64,000 bases of DNA from assembly GCA_031553595.1 (NCBI GenBank), contig JAVBLI010000016.1:336951-400950 (forward strand), given 5' to 3'. Shown here piece by piece: positions 49,359 to 58,637 of this stretch (position 1 is its first letter; every line of letters begins with the position of its first letter). The notes below the pieces were generated by a model that saw only the letters and a list, made by a program, of their open reading frames with translations, was not told the origin of the DNA and did not search any database. The translations under genes were made by a program, and so were the position numbers. This DNA comes from RGIG3701 sp031553595. GTDB taxonomy: Bacteria > Planctomycetota > Planctomycetia > Pirellulales > Thermoguttaceae.

Positions 49359-50309
49359 ATGGAAAAATTTTCCCCCCACTCCCCGCGGCGGCGGCAATTG
49401 AATGTGAAGCCCGCGAAAGTTACGTGGCTGGAGGGGTTTCTCGCGTACTGCTCGGGCGAATGTCATCTTTCGCGAAACACGATTATCGCGTACGGCCGGG
49501 ACATGGAGCGGTTTTATTTTTGGCTGGGCGAGCGGAATTTACAGGCGCTGCGGATTTCGGAGCTGGCCGGGTATGTGGGGTGGCTGCACGAGCAGAACCT
49601 CGCGCCGGCGAGCATCGCGCGGCACATCGTCACGCTGAAAATTTTCTTCAAGTATCTCCAGATGGAGGGAATCGTCGACCAGAGCAGGGCGGCGCTTTTG
49701 GGCAGCCAGAAGCTCTGGGAGCGGGTGCCGAAAGTGCTTTCGCCGGGACAGGTGGAGCGGCTGCTTACGGCCCCGAGTGTAAAAAACCGGTGCTGGCGGC
49801 GCGACAGTGCGATTCTTGAGCTGCTGTACGCCACGGGGTGCCGGGCCAGTGAGATTTGTACGCTGCGGATGGCGGATCTGCATCTGGACGAGCATTTTTG
49901 TAAGTGCACCGGAAAGGGCGATAAACAGCGGATCGTGCCCATCGGCGAGAAGGCGGTGCAGGCGCTGCGGGAGTACTTTCTGTATGAGCGGCCGCTGCTG
50001 GCGGAGTTCGGAAAAGTGCATGGCGAAGAGCCGCCGTGGGTGCTGCTTTCGTACCGCGGCAAGATGCTTCAGCGGCACCGGCTGTGGGAGCTGATCAAAA
50101 AATACGCCATCATTTCCGGCGTTCGGACGGACATCAGCCCGCACTCGCTGCGGCACAGTTTCGCGACGCACCTGCTGACGAACGGGGCTGACTTGCGCCA
50201 GGTGCAGGAAATGCTCGGGCACGTGAACATTTCCACCACGCAGATTTACACGCACGTGGACTCGAAGCGGCTGAAGGCCATCCACCGGAAATTTCATCCG
50301 CGCGGGTGA
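49359..50309 (+). CDS. xerD: Tyrosine recombinase XerC/D type
   Basis: 316 residues. N-terminal SAM-like core-binding domain (WLEGFLAYCSGECHLSRNTI, YGRDMERFYFWLGERN), then the catalytic domain with all residues: Arg in ATGCRASEICTLRM, Lys in KGDKQRIVPIG, HSLRHSFATHLL (His and Arg), LGHVNISTTQIYTHV (His/Trp position and Tyr nucleophile). Length (316) is typical of XerC/XerD (295-310), which resolve chromosome dimers at dif with FtsK. It adjoins the phage block but reads away from it and looks like the housekeeping enzyme, not a phage integrase. XerC versus XerD cannot be settled by eye. AGAGG is upstream. It ends at long-hairpin copy C. Confidence 0.85.
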   Translation: MEKFSPHSPRRRQLNVKPAKVTWLEGFLAYCSGECHLSRNTIIAYGRDMERFYFWLGERNLQALRISELAGYVGWLHEQNLAPASIARHIVTLKIFFKYLQMEGIVDQSRAALLGSQKLWERVPKVLSPGQVERLLTAPSVKNRCWRRDSAILELLYATGCRASEICTLRMADLHLDEHFCKCTGKGDKQRIVPIGEKAVQALREYFLYERPLLAEFGKVHGEEPPWVLLSYRGKMLQRHRLWELIKKYAIISGVRTDISPHSLRHSFATHLLTNGADLRQVQEMLGHVNISTTQIYTHVDSKRLKAIHRKFHPRG

Positions 50310-50317
50310 GACATGAT

Positions 50318-50441
50318 AAAAACAGCAGCCGGGAATGGAGCGGAATGCAATGACGCGCAATGACCGGATAGAAGTGGAAAAGCACTCAGCGGTGCTTATC
50401 CGGTCATTCCGCTTCGCTCCATTCCCGGCTGCTGTTTTTTT
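50318..50441. repeat. Long-hairpin intergenic repeat, copy C (inverted orientation)
   Basis: The arms AAAAACAGCAGCCGGGAATGG and CCATTCCCGGCTGCTGTTTTTTT pair outside; AATGACCGGATA and TATCCGGTCATT inside. The loop starts GAAGTGGAAAAGCACTCAGC, which is the reverse complement type of the A/B loop. It separates convergent xerD and the sigma54 activator. Confidence 0.88.
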
Positions 50442-50455
50442 GGCTTGAATCCGCT

Positions 50456-52573
50456 CTAATTCGCGTCGCCGTCCAGGCCGTATTTTTTGATCTTTCTGTC
50501 AAGTGTCGTACGCTCGATTCCCAGCATCTGGGCCGCGCGGCTTTTATTTCCATCCGTGTGGCGGAGCATTTTGTCGATGTGCTTCGCCTCCATTTCTTCC
50601 AGCGAATACGGCTGAAATTCCATCGCCGCCGCTAGCGCCGCTTCCGAAAAATTCATCCGCGAGCCGCCGCCGATGAGAATCGTCGAGCCGCCGGCCTCCA
50701 CATCCGACGAAACCATGAGATTCGACAAAACGAGGTCCCCGGCGTCAATTTTATCGCCCTTCGCCAGCACCACGGCGCGCTCGACGACGTTTTTCAGCTC
50801 CCGGATATTTCCCGGCCAGTCGTATTCCATCAGCCTTTCCAGCGCCCCCGGCGTGAAGCCTTCCAGCTTCCGCACCGTCTCGGCCCGGAACATCTGGAAG
50901 AAATGCTCGGCCAACTGTAAAATATCTTCGCGGCGCTGACGCAGCGGCGGCACGAGAATCTCCACCACCCGCAGCCGGAAAAACAGGTCTTTCCGAAAAC
51001 GCCCGGCCATCACCTCCTGCTCCAGATCACGGTTCGTCGCGGCGATGACCCGCACATCCGCCCGCACGGGCTTATTCCCGCCCACCCGCTCGAACGCGTG
51101 CCCTTCCAGCACCCGCAGGAATTTCGCCTGGATGTTCATGCTCATCTCGCCGATTTCGTCCAGCATCAACGACCCGCCCTCCGCGGCCTCAAACTTCCCG
51201 ATTTTCCGCTCCGTGGCCCCGGTGAACGCTCCTTTTTCATGCCCGAAAAGCTCGCTGGCCAGCAGGTCTTCCGCCAGGGCCGCACAGTTCAGGCAGATGA
51301 ACGGATTCTTACTCCGCGCACTGGAGTAATGCACCGCACGGGCCACGAGTTCTTTCCCCACGCCGCTTTCACCCCGGATGAGCACAGTGGCTCTCGAATT
51401 CGCCGCGAGCATGATCTGCTCCGTAATTTCCGCCACGGCCTTACTCGACCCGATAATGTCACTCTGCACGCCGAGGCGTTTCCGCAGATCATCATTTTCA
51501 CTGCGGGCCCGCGTCAGACTCTCCGCCAGTTTCTGCTGCTGCCGGTAATTGTCCAGCGTTACCGCCAGCACCTCCGCCACCCCCAGCGCGAAATCCAGAT
51601 CCAACTCGTCCGGCACCCGCGCCGGGTCCGTGGAATACAGATGGATCAGCCCCCAGAGATGCTCCGGACTGCGAATCGGCGCGCAAATCACGCTCGTGGC
51701 GTCAATCCGCCCCGCACTGTCGCGCCGCCCGAGAATACTGTCTTCCATGACGTGCCGGGCCAGCACCGCGTCTCCTGTTTCCAGCACCGTCTTCGCGAGA
51801 AAATCCGAAACCATCTGGTACGTGTGCGCGGAAGTGGACATGGCCGAGACGACTTCCAGCTTGGTGATGTCCGGCGTCCCCTCGAATTTTTCTGGCAGCA
51901 GCAGAATCCCCGCGGTGTCCAGCGAAAGCTGTTCCAGCAGATACTTCAGCGCCATCTCGAGTTTCGTCTGCCGCTTTACGTCCTTATTAATTTCCATCGC
52001 CAGCCGACACAGATTCGAGACGTAACTCCGCAGACGCTGGGTGGCCGCTTTCTGATCGCCGTCCACCATCTGGCGTTCCAGCAGCCGGGCCTTATCCCGC
52101 CGATACGTGATCATGGTGTCCTCGCCGGACTCCGAGGAAAGCACGTGCGAGTCGTCCAGCATCCCCGAACCGTCCCCTTTCTTCACCCCCGGGAATGACG
52201 CAAACGTCACCGCACCCCCACCCACCGGCATCTGCGGCGACGGCCGAATTTCATTCAGATCATGCAAAAACAGCAGTTGCGTCCGCCCGATCTGAATCGT
52301 GTCCTGCGAATCCAGTGGCGAGTCGGTGTCCGCATCAATCTTCATGCCGTTCAGTGCCGTGCCGTTACGGCTCTGCAAATCCCGCACCATCCAGCATTTT
52401 TCCTGCTCGCTGTAAAAGACTTCGGCATGAAGCCGGCTACACAAATCGTCCTTGATAATGACGTGGTTGATCGGCGCACGCCCGATGGAATACACCTGTC
52501 GGGGCATCAGGCGAAACACCTCGTCCCATTTCGATCCGTCCCGAAGCACTAAAAATGCGGCAGCCGCGACCAT
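50456..52573 (-). CDS. Sigma54-dependent activator with FHA and GAF domains
   Basis: 705 residues. FHA domain ~12-110 (RQVYSIGRAPINHVIIKDDLCSRLHAEVFYS and RDLQSRNGTALNGMKI, in part), which binds phosphothreonine; GAF domain ~190-350 (AILLLPEKFE, VICAPIRSPEHLWGLIHLYS-type); AAA+ domain with Walker A RGESGVGKELVARAVHY, GAFTGA (sigma54-contact loop) in HEKGAFTGATERKIG, Walker B GGSLMLDEIGEM, and R-finger region; C-terminal Fis-type helix-turn-helix (SRAAQMLGIERTTLDRKIKK). It would activate sigma54 promoters in response to kinase signalling. GGGGAGTT precedes the ATG. Common in planctomycetes, where Ser/Thr kinases are many. Confidence 0.93.
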   Translation of the reverse strand: MVAAAAFLVLRDGSKWDEVFRLMPRQVYSIGRAPINHVIIKDDLCSRLHAEVFYSEQEKCWMVRDLQSRNGTALNGMKIDADTDSPLDSQDTIQIGRTQLLFLHDLNEIRPSPQMPVGGGAVTFASFPGVKKGDGSGMLDDSHVLSSESGEDTMITYRRDKARLLERQMVDGDQKAATQRLRSYVSNLCRLAMEINKDVKRQTKLEMALKYLLEQLSLDTAGILLLPEKFEGTPDITKLEVVSAMSTSAHTYQMVSDFLAKTVLETGDAVLARHVMEDSILGRRDSAGRIDATSVICAPIRSPEHLWGLIHLYSTDPARVPDELDLDFALGVAEVLAVTLDNYRQQQKLAESLTRARSENDDLRKRLGVQSDIIGSSKAVAEITEQIMLAANSRATVLIRGESGVGKELVARAVHYSSARSKNPFICLNCAALAEDLLASELFGHEKGAFTGATERKIGKFEAAEGGSLMLDEIGEMSMNIQAKFLRVLEGHAFERVGGNKPVRADVRVIAATNRDLEQEVMAGRFRKDLFFRLRVVEILVPPLRQRREDILQLAEHFFQMFRAETVRKLEGFTPGALERLMEYDWPGNIRELKNVVERAVVLAKGDKIDAGDLVLSNLMVSSDVEAGGSTILIGGGSRMNFSEAALAAAMEFQPYSLEEMEAKHIDKMLRHTDGNKSRAAQMLGIERTTLDRKIKKYGLDGDAN

Positions 52574-52725
52574 AACTCCCCGCCTTCATCAGAAAAAAGA
52601 CCATTAATATTAGATCACCTATTTCTACGTCCGATATTTTACATCCAATTCAGTGAAAAATCAACCGGTGGGGGGATCGGCCAGGCCGGTTGTGCTGAAA
52701 AATCAAGAAAACGCCTTCTCACCAC

Positions 52726-52753
52726 TTGACAGAAATGAAAAAGCCGCTATTAT
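52726..52753 (+). promoter_or_regulatory. Promoter of the tRNA-Gln gene
   Basis: TTGACA (52726-52731), a 16-bp spacer and TATTAT (52748-52753), 13 bp upstream of the tRNA. Confidence 0.75.
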
Positions 52754-52765
52754 ATATGCACCATT

Positions 52766-52836
52766 AGGGGAATCGTGTAATGGTAGCACAAATGATTCTG
52801 GTTCATTTAGTTGGGGTTCGAGTCCCTGTTCCCCTG
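52766..52836 (+). tRNA. tRNA-Gln (anticodon CTG)
   Basis: The cloverleaf folds fully: acceptor AGGGGAA / TTCCCCT, D arm GTG-TAATGGTAG-CAC, anticodon arm AATGA-TTCTGGT-TCATT with anticodon CTG (codon CAG), variable TAGTT, T arm closing on TTCGAGT, discriminator G73. A G73 discriminator agrees with glutamine identity. CCA is not encoded. It has its own promoter and terminator and lies between divergent-facing large genes. Confidence 0.93.
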
Positions 52837-52842
52837 TTCGAG

Positions 52843-52871
52843 ACGCTTGCGTAAACCCGCAGGCGTTTTTT
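52843..52871 (+). terminator. Intrinsic terminator of tRNA-Gln
   Basis: ACGCTTGCG / CGCAGGCGT form a 9-bp stem with one wobble, loop TAAACC, then six T. Confidence 0.85.
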
Positions 52872-52903
52872 GTTTCTTGCGGGAACAGAGAACCGCGAGT
52901 GCT

Positions 52904-55900
52904 CTAAAATTGGTACTCCAGGAGGAGATTTCCGTAGTGGGCGACGCTGTGTGTGCCGTAAAATCCGAAGTAGGACGGGCGGACGCTGAGCCGTTCGGTG
53001 AGTTGGGCGACGAGCGTGACGTTCATTCCGAACGCGTCGCGGCTGACGGCCGAGCCGAGGATGGTGAAGGGGCATCCTCCCTGAAAATTCAGTGTCGCGT
53101 CGGGGTCGATCGGGCCGAAAATGTGCTGCCAGTAGAAGTCGCCTTCCAGGGCGAATCCCATGCCGAATTGTTGTCGCAGGTGCAGCCCGAGGGTGGTTGC
53201 GAGGTTGTCGAAGTTATTGCTGCGGCTGCGCAGCGCGCCGTCGCCGCCCGCTTCGGTGAAATTCTCTGAGTGCACGGTGTTCCACGCGAAGCCCAGGCCG
53301 GGCATGATGCGGGTCGTTTCGGTGGCGTACCAATAGTTGACCACTTCCGTGAACACCATCGCGCTGTGGGCGCGGTAGCGTGAGGTGAGGCGTTGCGCCA
53401 GCGACGGTTCGACGACGTTCCGCGTAGTGTTCGCCTCGTGTAATCCGTACGTTCCGCCCATGAGGATCTGCCAGTTGTTGAATTGTCGGGCGCCGTACAC
53501 GCCAAGCACGTAGCTGTGGATGTCGGCAAACGAATGGCGGCGAACAACTTTCTGATCGTTGTCGGCATAACGAAACGCCGTGCCCATCATCCACCCGTCG
53601 GCATATTTTTCCGCTCCGAGCGTGGCGTTGTAGCCGGAAATCTGCGATCTTGCCGCGTTGTAATCGCCCCTCGCATTGAGGTTGGAGCCCTCGGCGGCGA
53701 ACCAAAGCGGATAGCCGTCGTCCCAGCGTTCCCGCTGCCACATGCGCTGCCGCAGCAGCCGCGCGAACGAGCGGTCGTATTCCTGCAGCATTCCCAGCAG
53801 CGAAGCGTGAATTTCGCCGGAAAGCTGGTCGTAAATATCGGGAATGTTGGATTGCGTCGTCAGCCCGAGGATCTTTCCGTATAACGGATTTTTGGATTTG
53901 CGGAGACAGTTCAGGCCGCGGGCAGTTTCTTTTTGGTTCGGCGTTCCGGCGTAATCTTCGAGATCCACGTCGTTGCGCATCAGCTTGAGTTTCACCCATT
54001 CGTAATCCGCCTCGGCCCCGTAAATCAGGGCCCCGGTGAGGAACGCGTAGTTGGTCACCACGTAGGGATCGAAACGCGTTCCGCCCAGCCCATCGGTGGC
54101 GGTGAGGATGGTCCACTCGCTCATTTGCTCGTATTCTCCGTCGTAACCGATGTGCTGCACGGTGGCGCCGCCGAGGTCGGCCGAGCCGGTGACGACGATC
54201 AGGTCGCTTTGTTCACCTTGCGGGTTGAGTTTGATATTGTAACGGCTGCCGGCATCGAAGGCCAGGTCGCCCTCGACATAGAGCGTGGCGATCTCAGTAT
54301 CGTTTCCCGGCGCGACGACGGTTCCATCGCCGATGGTGACGTTTTGGCCGGCCGCGGTGCCGAAGCCGGTGAGAAATCCGCCGACGACGTTCAGATCGCC
54401 CGCCCCCGCATCGAAACGCGTGTCGACCGCAAGACGCAGGCTCTGGACTTGTTGGTCGAGCGTCGACAGGATGTCGCCTTCGATTACATCGACCAGGGAG
54501 GCGCTGGCCAGGGCGTCGACGGAGCCGAGATTCACAGTGCCGGCCGTGGTTTTCGTGAAAACGCCGAGGTTGTCGTGCGTGCCGCTGAGGGTGCCGGCTT
54601 CGACGGTCAGGTCGTAGCCGTTCATGTCGAGCATGGCTCCGGCGCCGGTGTTGAGCGTTTGGAACGTCTGGGTGCCCAGCGAAGTCGTTGTGCCGCCGTT
54701 GAAATTCACGGTCGCGATATTCGCCAGCATGTCGGGATGGTTGAGGTTCAGGTCGTTGACGCTATTTTTCGTCAGCGCGCTGGCGGCGGTCAGCGTGCCG
54801 CTGAGACTGCCGCCGTCGATGGTTAGGCCGTTGCCGCGCATGTCGACGTCCGTGCCGCTGGCGGTAAAAAGATTGTGCAGCGTCTGGTCGGTCGCGGATG
54901 ACAAATTGCCGTTGCTGAGGGTTACGTTACCGCTTGTGGCGATGGCGTCGGCGACGGCTAAATGCAGTACGCCGCCGTTGACGTAAGTATCGCCGGTATA
55001 AGTATTTACGACGGATATGGTGGCGGTACCCGTGCCGCTTTTGATGAGATCGCCGCCGCCGGAAATCACTTTGCCGAATGTGTCGTCGGTGGTGAATTGC
55101 AATTCGAACGCGGCGCCGGTTGAGACGGCGATGTCGGAGCTGCCGCCCACGGCCGAGGCGCCGGTGATGGCGAGCCGGCCGTCGGTTACCTGGGTTTGGC
55201 CGGTGTAGGTGTTGTTACCGGTGAGCACGAGTGTGCCGCCGCCGGTTTTCATCAGTGTTTTGCCGTCCCACAAATAGCCCTGCCCGTTGGTGTACCACGC
55301 TTCGGCGAGCGTGTTGTCCGCGAGATTGGCGTCGAGTGTAAACGAACTGCCGTCTTCGATGTAAAACGCACCATGGGCCGTCCCCGGCAGCGTGTTGTTC
55401 CAGACCAGCGTGCCCATGGACGCGACCATGTGCTTCGGGTCGGTTTTCTGGACGATGATGTTGTTGATGAAATGCCACAGGTCGGGCATCGACGGGCCGT
55501 TGGGATAATACTCGACGCCGCCGATTTTGATGATGCTGAAATTTCCCACGATATCCTGCGCAGAGGTGATGACGGTCACCGGATTCGGGCCCGTGTAGGA
55601 TTGCAGGTCGAAGGTCACGTTGCTGCTGATCGTGACGCTGTCGGCTTGCAGATGGTTCCCCAGCCCGAAGGTCGTGCCGCTGGCGAACGTCGCGGCGCCG
55701 GCGACCGTGACGGGGTTCGTCAGGCCGTGGACGTTGAATGTTCCTTCGCTGACCATGAGGTTGCCCGTGATGCTCAGCGGCGTGTTGAACGTCAGGGTGC
55801 CAGCGGTGGTTTTCGTCAGATTTTTTACACCCGTTGCTGAGCCGTTAACCGTTCCGGCATAGGCGCTGAGGTTGTTTCCGCCCATGTTAAGCGTCGTCCC

Positions 55901-58015
55901 CGCGGCGGTCCGGATGTCTTTGAACGTCTGATCGGAGGCGGCGGAAAGCGTGCCGGTATTGAGGTTGATGACGCTGCTGTTTTTGATCGCGTCGTTGATG
56001 ATCAGCGCCAGCGTGCCGCCGTTGATGTTGGTCGGGCCGGTGTAGGCCAGCTGGGAGTAAAAGTTGAGCGTGCCATTGGTATTTTTCGTCAGCGACGAGG
56101 CGTTGTTGATCGCGCCGAAAACACTCCCGGCCCCGATCGTGATCGCGTTGCCGTGCATATCCACCGTCGTATATATCCGGGAAAGCAGGCCCTGGAACGT
56201 CTGGTCGGCGTTGCCGTTAATCACCGCGCTGTCGTTGAGATAGACATAGCTGCTGGTCGCGATACTGTTGGCGGCGTTGAGTGTCAGTGTCCCGTCGTCG
56301 ACGGTCGTCGTGCCCCGGTAGGTGTTGACGCCGCCCAGTACGAGCTCGCCGGTGCCGCTTTTCAGGATATTGCCTTTCGTATTGTCTGAAATCACCCCGG
56401 AAAGATTGCCTTCGAATATCTCGAGCGTTTTGTTGCCAAGGGAAACGTTGCCGCCGCCGATGATTTTCTTGACGCTGGTCTGCGTCGCGGTGATGCTGCT
56501 GATGCTGAAGGTCGCCCCTGCCGCGAGGTGCAAGCCCTCCGACTCGGCGATCGTACCTAGCTCCCTGAGGACGAGCGTCCCGGCATTCACGTTCGTCGTC
56601 CCGGTGTAGGTGTTGGCCGCATTGAAATAAAGGATGCCTGTGCCGTTTTTTGTCACATCGCCGCTGGGCGCACCATCGTCCGCCAGCGGAGACGCGATGC
56701 CGATATTAAATCCATTCGTGTCGAAGATTACTCCGCTGGCGCCAATCGGTACCTCAGTAAATCCGTTGATAAAAGTGGCCGTTTCGTTTATCCTGGCACG
56801 GATCGTCGCCCCATCAATGCTGAACGTCCCGCCTTTACTGGTTCTGATGCTACCCGTCAGCAGTGTGGCGTTATTGAGGGTAAAATCGCTGCCGTTACCG
56901 CCGACTGTAACATAATCCATGCGAAGGTCTCCGCCAGTAACGGTAAGCGTTCCCGTTCCAACGCTGCCGATATTGGTCGTGCCGACCGATGTCCAGGAGC
57001 CGCCGTTGATCTCGACGATGCCGACCGAATCCACGCCGTTGGCGATGAAGGGGGCGCTGGATGTTAGGATGCCATCGTTAAAAATGAATGTCGCGTGGGA
57101 GTTCTTCCCGAAGCCAATGCCGAAGTTGCCGTTGTTGTAGGTCGCCTCGAAAACGCCGCCGTTGATCGTGACCACGGCGGTCGAGTTTTCCCCGTAGGCG
57201 ATACTCGCGGCCGCTGTCGATCCGCTTCGCAGGAATTGCGCGTTGTCGTTGATGGTCAATTCGCCGTACGTGCCGTCGCCCTCGGCCAGCCGCAGCGCGT
57301 TGCCGACTTTCATGACGGAGTTGCCGTTCATGGTAAGGCTATTGTTTCCGGTCGTGCGGTAGCCGATGGTCAGTTGGCCCGCAATGGTAACGGCAGTGTT
57401 GTCGTTGAGAATCATCGTGCCCGTGGCATCGGTAATCGGCTGGCCGGCCTGGGTGCTGTAGCCGATACAAAAATAACTCGGCGAAACGGAGGCGGCGGAA
57501 TGGATGGTGGCGCTGCCGGAAAGCGTTATCACGCCCGTGTTCCCAGCGCCGCTGCCGAAGTAGGTGATGCCCGTCGTCGATAACGACGCGCTGTCGCTGA
57601 TGTCCACCGCACCGCTGGAAAAGCCAAAACTCGTGGCGGCATACTGCGCGCTGCCGCTGAGATTCATCGTGCTGTTTAAAATATACGTCGCCGCGGTTGT
57701 CAGTTTCGCACTGTCGCTGATGGCCAGGGTGCTACCGTCGTAAAGATAAAACGCGGCGGCGTTTCCCACGGCGTTCCCGTCGAGGATGGCGGTTCCGCCA
57801 GTACGGATGTCGGCCCGATCCGCAGACGTCGGCACGCCGGAAGGCCCGCTGGCCGGTGTCCAATTGGCAGCATTCGTCCAGACGCCCGTTCCCGCGTTGT
57901 TCCAGTTGAAGGTCACGGCATAGGCCGATTGAAAAGTCAACGAAAACGCCAAGCCGAGCATCCCAATAAATGCGCGGTGAAGGATTCGTTTGAAGATCTT
58001 TTTTCTCTTCCTCAT
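52904..58015 (-). CDS. Type Va autotransporter with PATR-type passenger repeats
   Basis: 1,703 residues. Extended basic signal peptide (MRKRKKIFKRILHRAFIGML... cleaved near SAYA). The passenger (~35-1400) is a Gly/Thr/Asn-rich beta-helix with repeated autotransporter-associated motifs such as NTYTGTTNVNAGTL, NTYRGTTTVDDGTL, NTYTGQTQVTDGRL and LTKTTAGTLTFN. The C-terminal ~290 residues form an autotransporter beta-barrel (DGYPLWFAAEGSNLNARGDY, GWMMGTAFRYADN, ...GNLLLEYQF) ending in the terminal Phe needed for outer-membrane insertion by BAM. It would display an adhesin-like passenger on the surface. ATG at 58015 has GAGGAAAA upstream. An inverted repeat TGACAATTTTGTCA lies at 58033-58046. Confidence 0.9.
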   Translation of the reverse strand: MRKRKKIFKRILHRAFIGMLGLAFSLTFQSAYAVTFNWNNAGTGVWTNAANWTPASGPSGVPTSADRADIRTGGTAILDGNAVGNAAAFYLYDGSTLAISDSAKLTTAATYILNSTMNLSGSAQYAATSFGFSSGAVDISDSASLSTTGITYFGSGAGNTGVITLSGSATIHSAASVSPSYFCIGYSTQAGQPITDATGTMILNDNTAVTIAGQLTIGYRTTGNNSLTMNGNSVMKVGNALRLAEGDGTYGELTINDNAQFLRSGSTAAASIAYGENSTAVVTINGGVFEATYNNGNFGIGFGKNSHATFIFNDGILTSSAPFIANGVDSVGIVEINGGSWTSVGTTNIGSVGTGTLTVTGGDLRMDYVTVGGNGSDFTLNNATLLTGSIRTSKGGTFSIDGATIRARINETATFINGFTEVPIGASGVIFDTNGFNIGIASPLADDGAPSGDVTKNGTGILYFNAANTYTGTTNVNAGTLVLRELGTIAESEGLHLAAGATFSISSITATQTSVKKIIGGGNVSLGNKTLEIFEGNLSGVISDNTKGNILKSGTGELVLGGVNTYRGTTTVDDGTLTLNAANSIATSSYVYLNDSAVINGNADQTFQGLLSRIYTTVDMHGNAITIGAGSVFGAINNASSLTKNTNGTLNFYSQLAYTGPTNINGGTLALIINDAIKNSSVINLNTGTLSAASDQTFKDIRTAAGTTLNMGGNNLSAYAGTVNGSATGVKNLTKTTAGTLTFNTPLSITGNLMVSEGTFNVHGLTNPVTVAGAATFASGTTFGLGNHLQADSVTISSNVTFDLQSYTGPNPVTVITSAQDIVGNFSIIKIGGVEYYPNGPSMPDLWHFINNIIVQKTDPKHMVASMGTLVWNNTLPGTAHGAFYIEDGSSFTLDANLADNTLAEAWYTNGQGYLWDGKTLMKTGGGTLVLTGNNTYTGQTQVTDGRLAITGASAVGGSSDIAVSTGAAFELQFTTDDTFGKVISGGGDLIKSGTGTATISVVNTYTGDTYVNGGVLHLAVADAIATSGNVTLSNGNLSSATDQTLHNLFTASGTDVDMRGNGLTIDGGSLSGTLTAASALTKNSVNDLNLNHPDMLANIATVNFNGGTTTSLGTQTFQTLNTGAGAMLDMNGYDLTVEAGTLSGTHDNLGVFTKTTAGTVNLGSVDALASASLVDVIEGDILSTLDQQVQSLRLAVDTRFDAGAGDLNVVGGFLTGFGTAAGQNVTIGDGTVVAPGNDTEIATLYVEGDLAFDAGSRYNIKLNPQGEQSDLIVVTGSADLGGATVQHIGYDGEYEQMSEWTILTATDGLGGTRFDPYVVTNYAFLTGALIYGAEADYEWVKLKLMRNDVDLEDYAGTPNQKETARGLNCLRKSKNPLYGKILGLTTQSNIPDIYDQLSGEIHASLLGMLQEYDRSFARLLRQRMWQRERWDDGYPLWFAAEGSNLNARGDYNAARSQISGYNATLGAEKYADGWMMGTAFRYADNDQKVVRRHSFADIHSYVLGVYGARQFNNWQILMGGTYGLHEANTTRNVVEPSLAQRLTSRYRAHSAMVFTEVVNYWYATETTRIMPGLGFAWNTVHSENFTEAGGDGALRSRSNNFDNLATTLGLHLRQQFGMGFALEGDFYWQHIFGPIDPDATLNFQGGCPFTILGSAVSRDAFGMNVTLVAQLTERLSVRPSYFGFYGTHSVAHYGNLLLEYQF

Positions 58016-58032
58016 GGAATTTTCCTCAAAAT

Positions 58033-58046
58033 TGACAATTTTGTCA
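58033..58046. promoter_or_regulatory. Inverted repeat TGACAA-TT-TTGTCA before the autotransporter start
   Basis: A 6-bp dyad with a 2-nt centre lies 18 bp upstream of the autotransporter start codon, covering the leader just before the ribosome site. It is a candidate operator. The same half-site GTCA/TGAC occurs in the 9279-9294 dyad. Confidence 0.4.
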
Positions 58047-58409
58047 GTGCTGCACGAAAAATAATACTTTATCGCGTTTTTTTGCCGCTTCCTCATTGCT
58101 GTTGTGATTGTCATGATCCGCACTGTCGTTGCATTTTAACATGCTTATGGCGTTAAATTTTATCTAATTTCGCTACCGTTTCCGATGGCGTAAATGTTAT
58201 GACTGTAAAACCAGGAAGTATGCGAAAAACCGGAATATTTGGCACATCCACACCTCGTGTTTCGGTTGAATTAGTGCTTTACTTAAAACTTTTTATCTCA
58301 GCCTGCCCTGGTTTCGGGGAGAGCTGTTATCACGCAAAAATCGCGAGATGACAAAAATCGTATTCCGCCTTGCCATGCCAAAGCGTGGCGCCCGCCGGAG
58401 ACGATTCTT

Positions 58410-58440
58410 CGTGTCTTTGAGTCTTTGGGTCTTTGCGTTA
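58410..58440. repeat. GTCTTTG heptamer array
   Basis: CGTGTCTTTGAGTCTTTGGG followed by TCTTTGCG is a three-unit run of GTCTTTG-like 7-mers in the 622-bp gap (58016-58637) before the ketoacyl synthase gene. Apart from leader sequence, I see no gene in this gap. Confidence 0.5.
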
Positions 58441-58637
58441 GGCAAGATGCGGCTGGGGAGGGCGGGCCAGTTCGGTGGACATTTTTCTTTCAAAATGTTT
58501 GTCGAAAATTGTGCATATTCTGCGTAAGCGTTTGGCCCGACGGTTACTTGAAAAAAATTGCAGTTCTGTTACACTGGAGGAGGTGTTTTTACGTAATATT
58601 ATATTGTATAGGAAAATGGGGGGATTTTCGCGTGTCC

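Noticed and set aside
49359..50309. xerD as the integrase of the phage block
   Set aside because: It faces away from the block, is separated by a terminator and promoter, and has the length and residues of the housekeeping XerC/XerD; no att repeats seen.
51098..52198. 366-residue open frame on the plus strand
   Set aside because: Antisense shadow of the sigma54 activator, Arg/His/Pro-rich without motifs.
52904..58015. CRISPR or tandem DNA repeat in the autotransporter gene
   Set aside because: The repeats are degenerate protein-level beta-helix motifs with no constant DNA repeat or spacer length.
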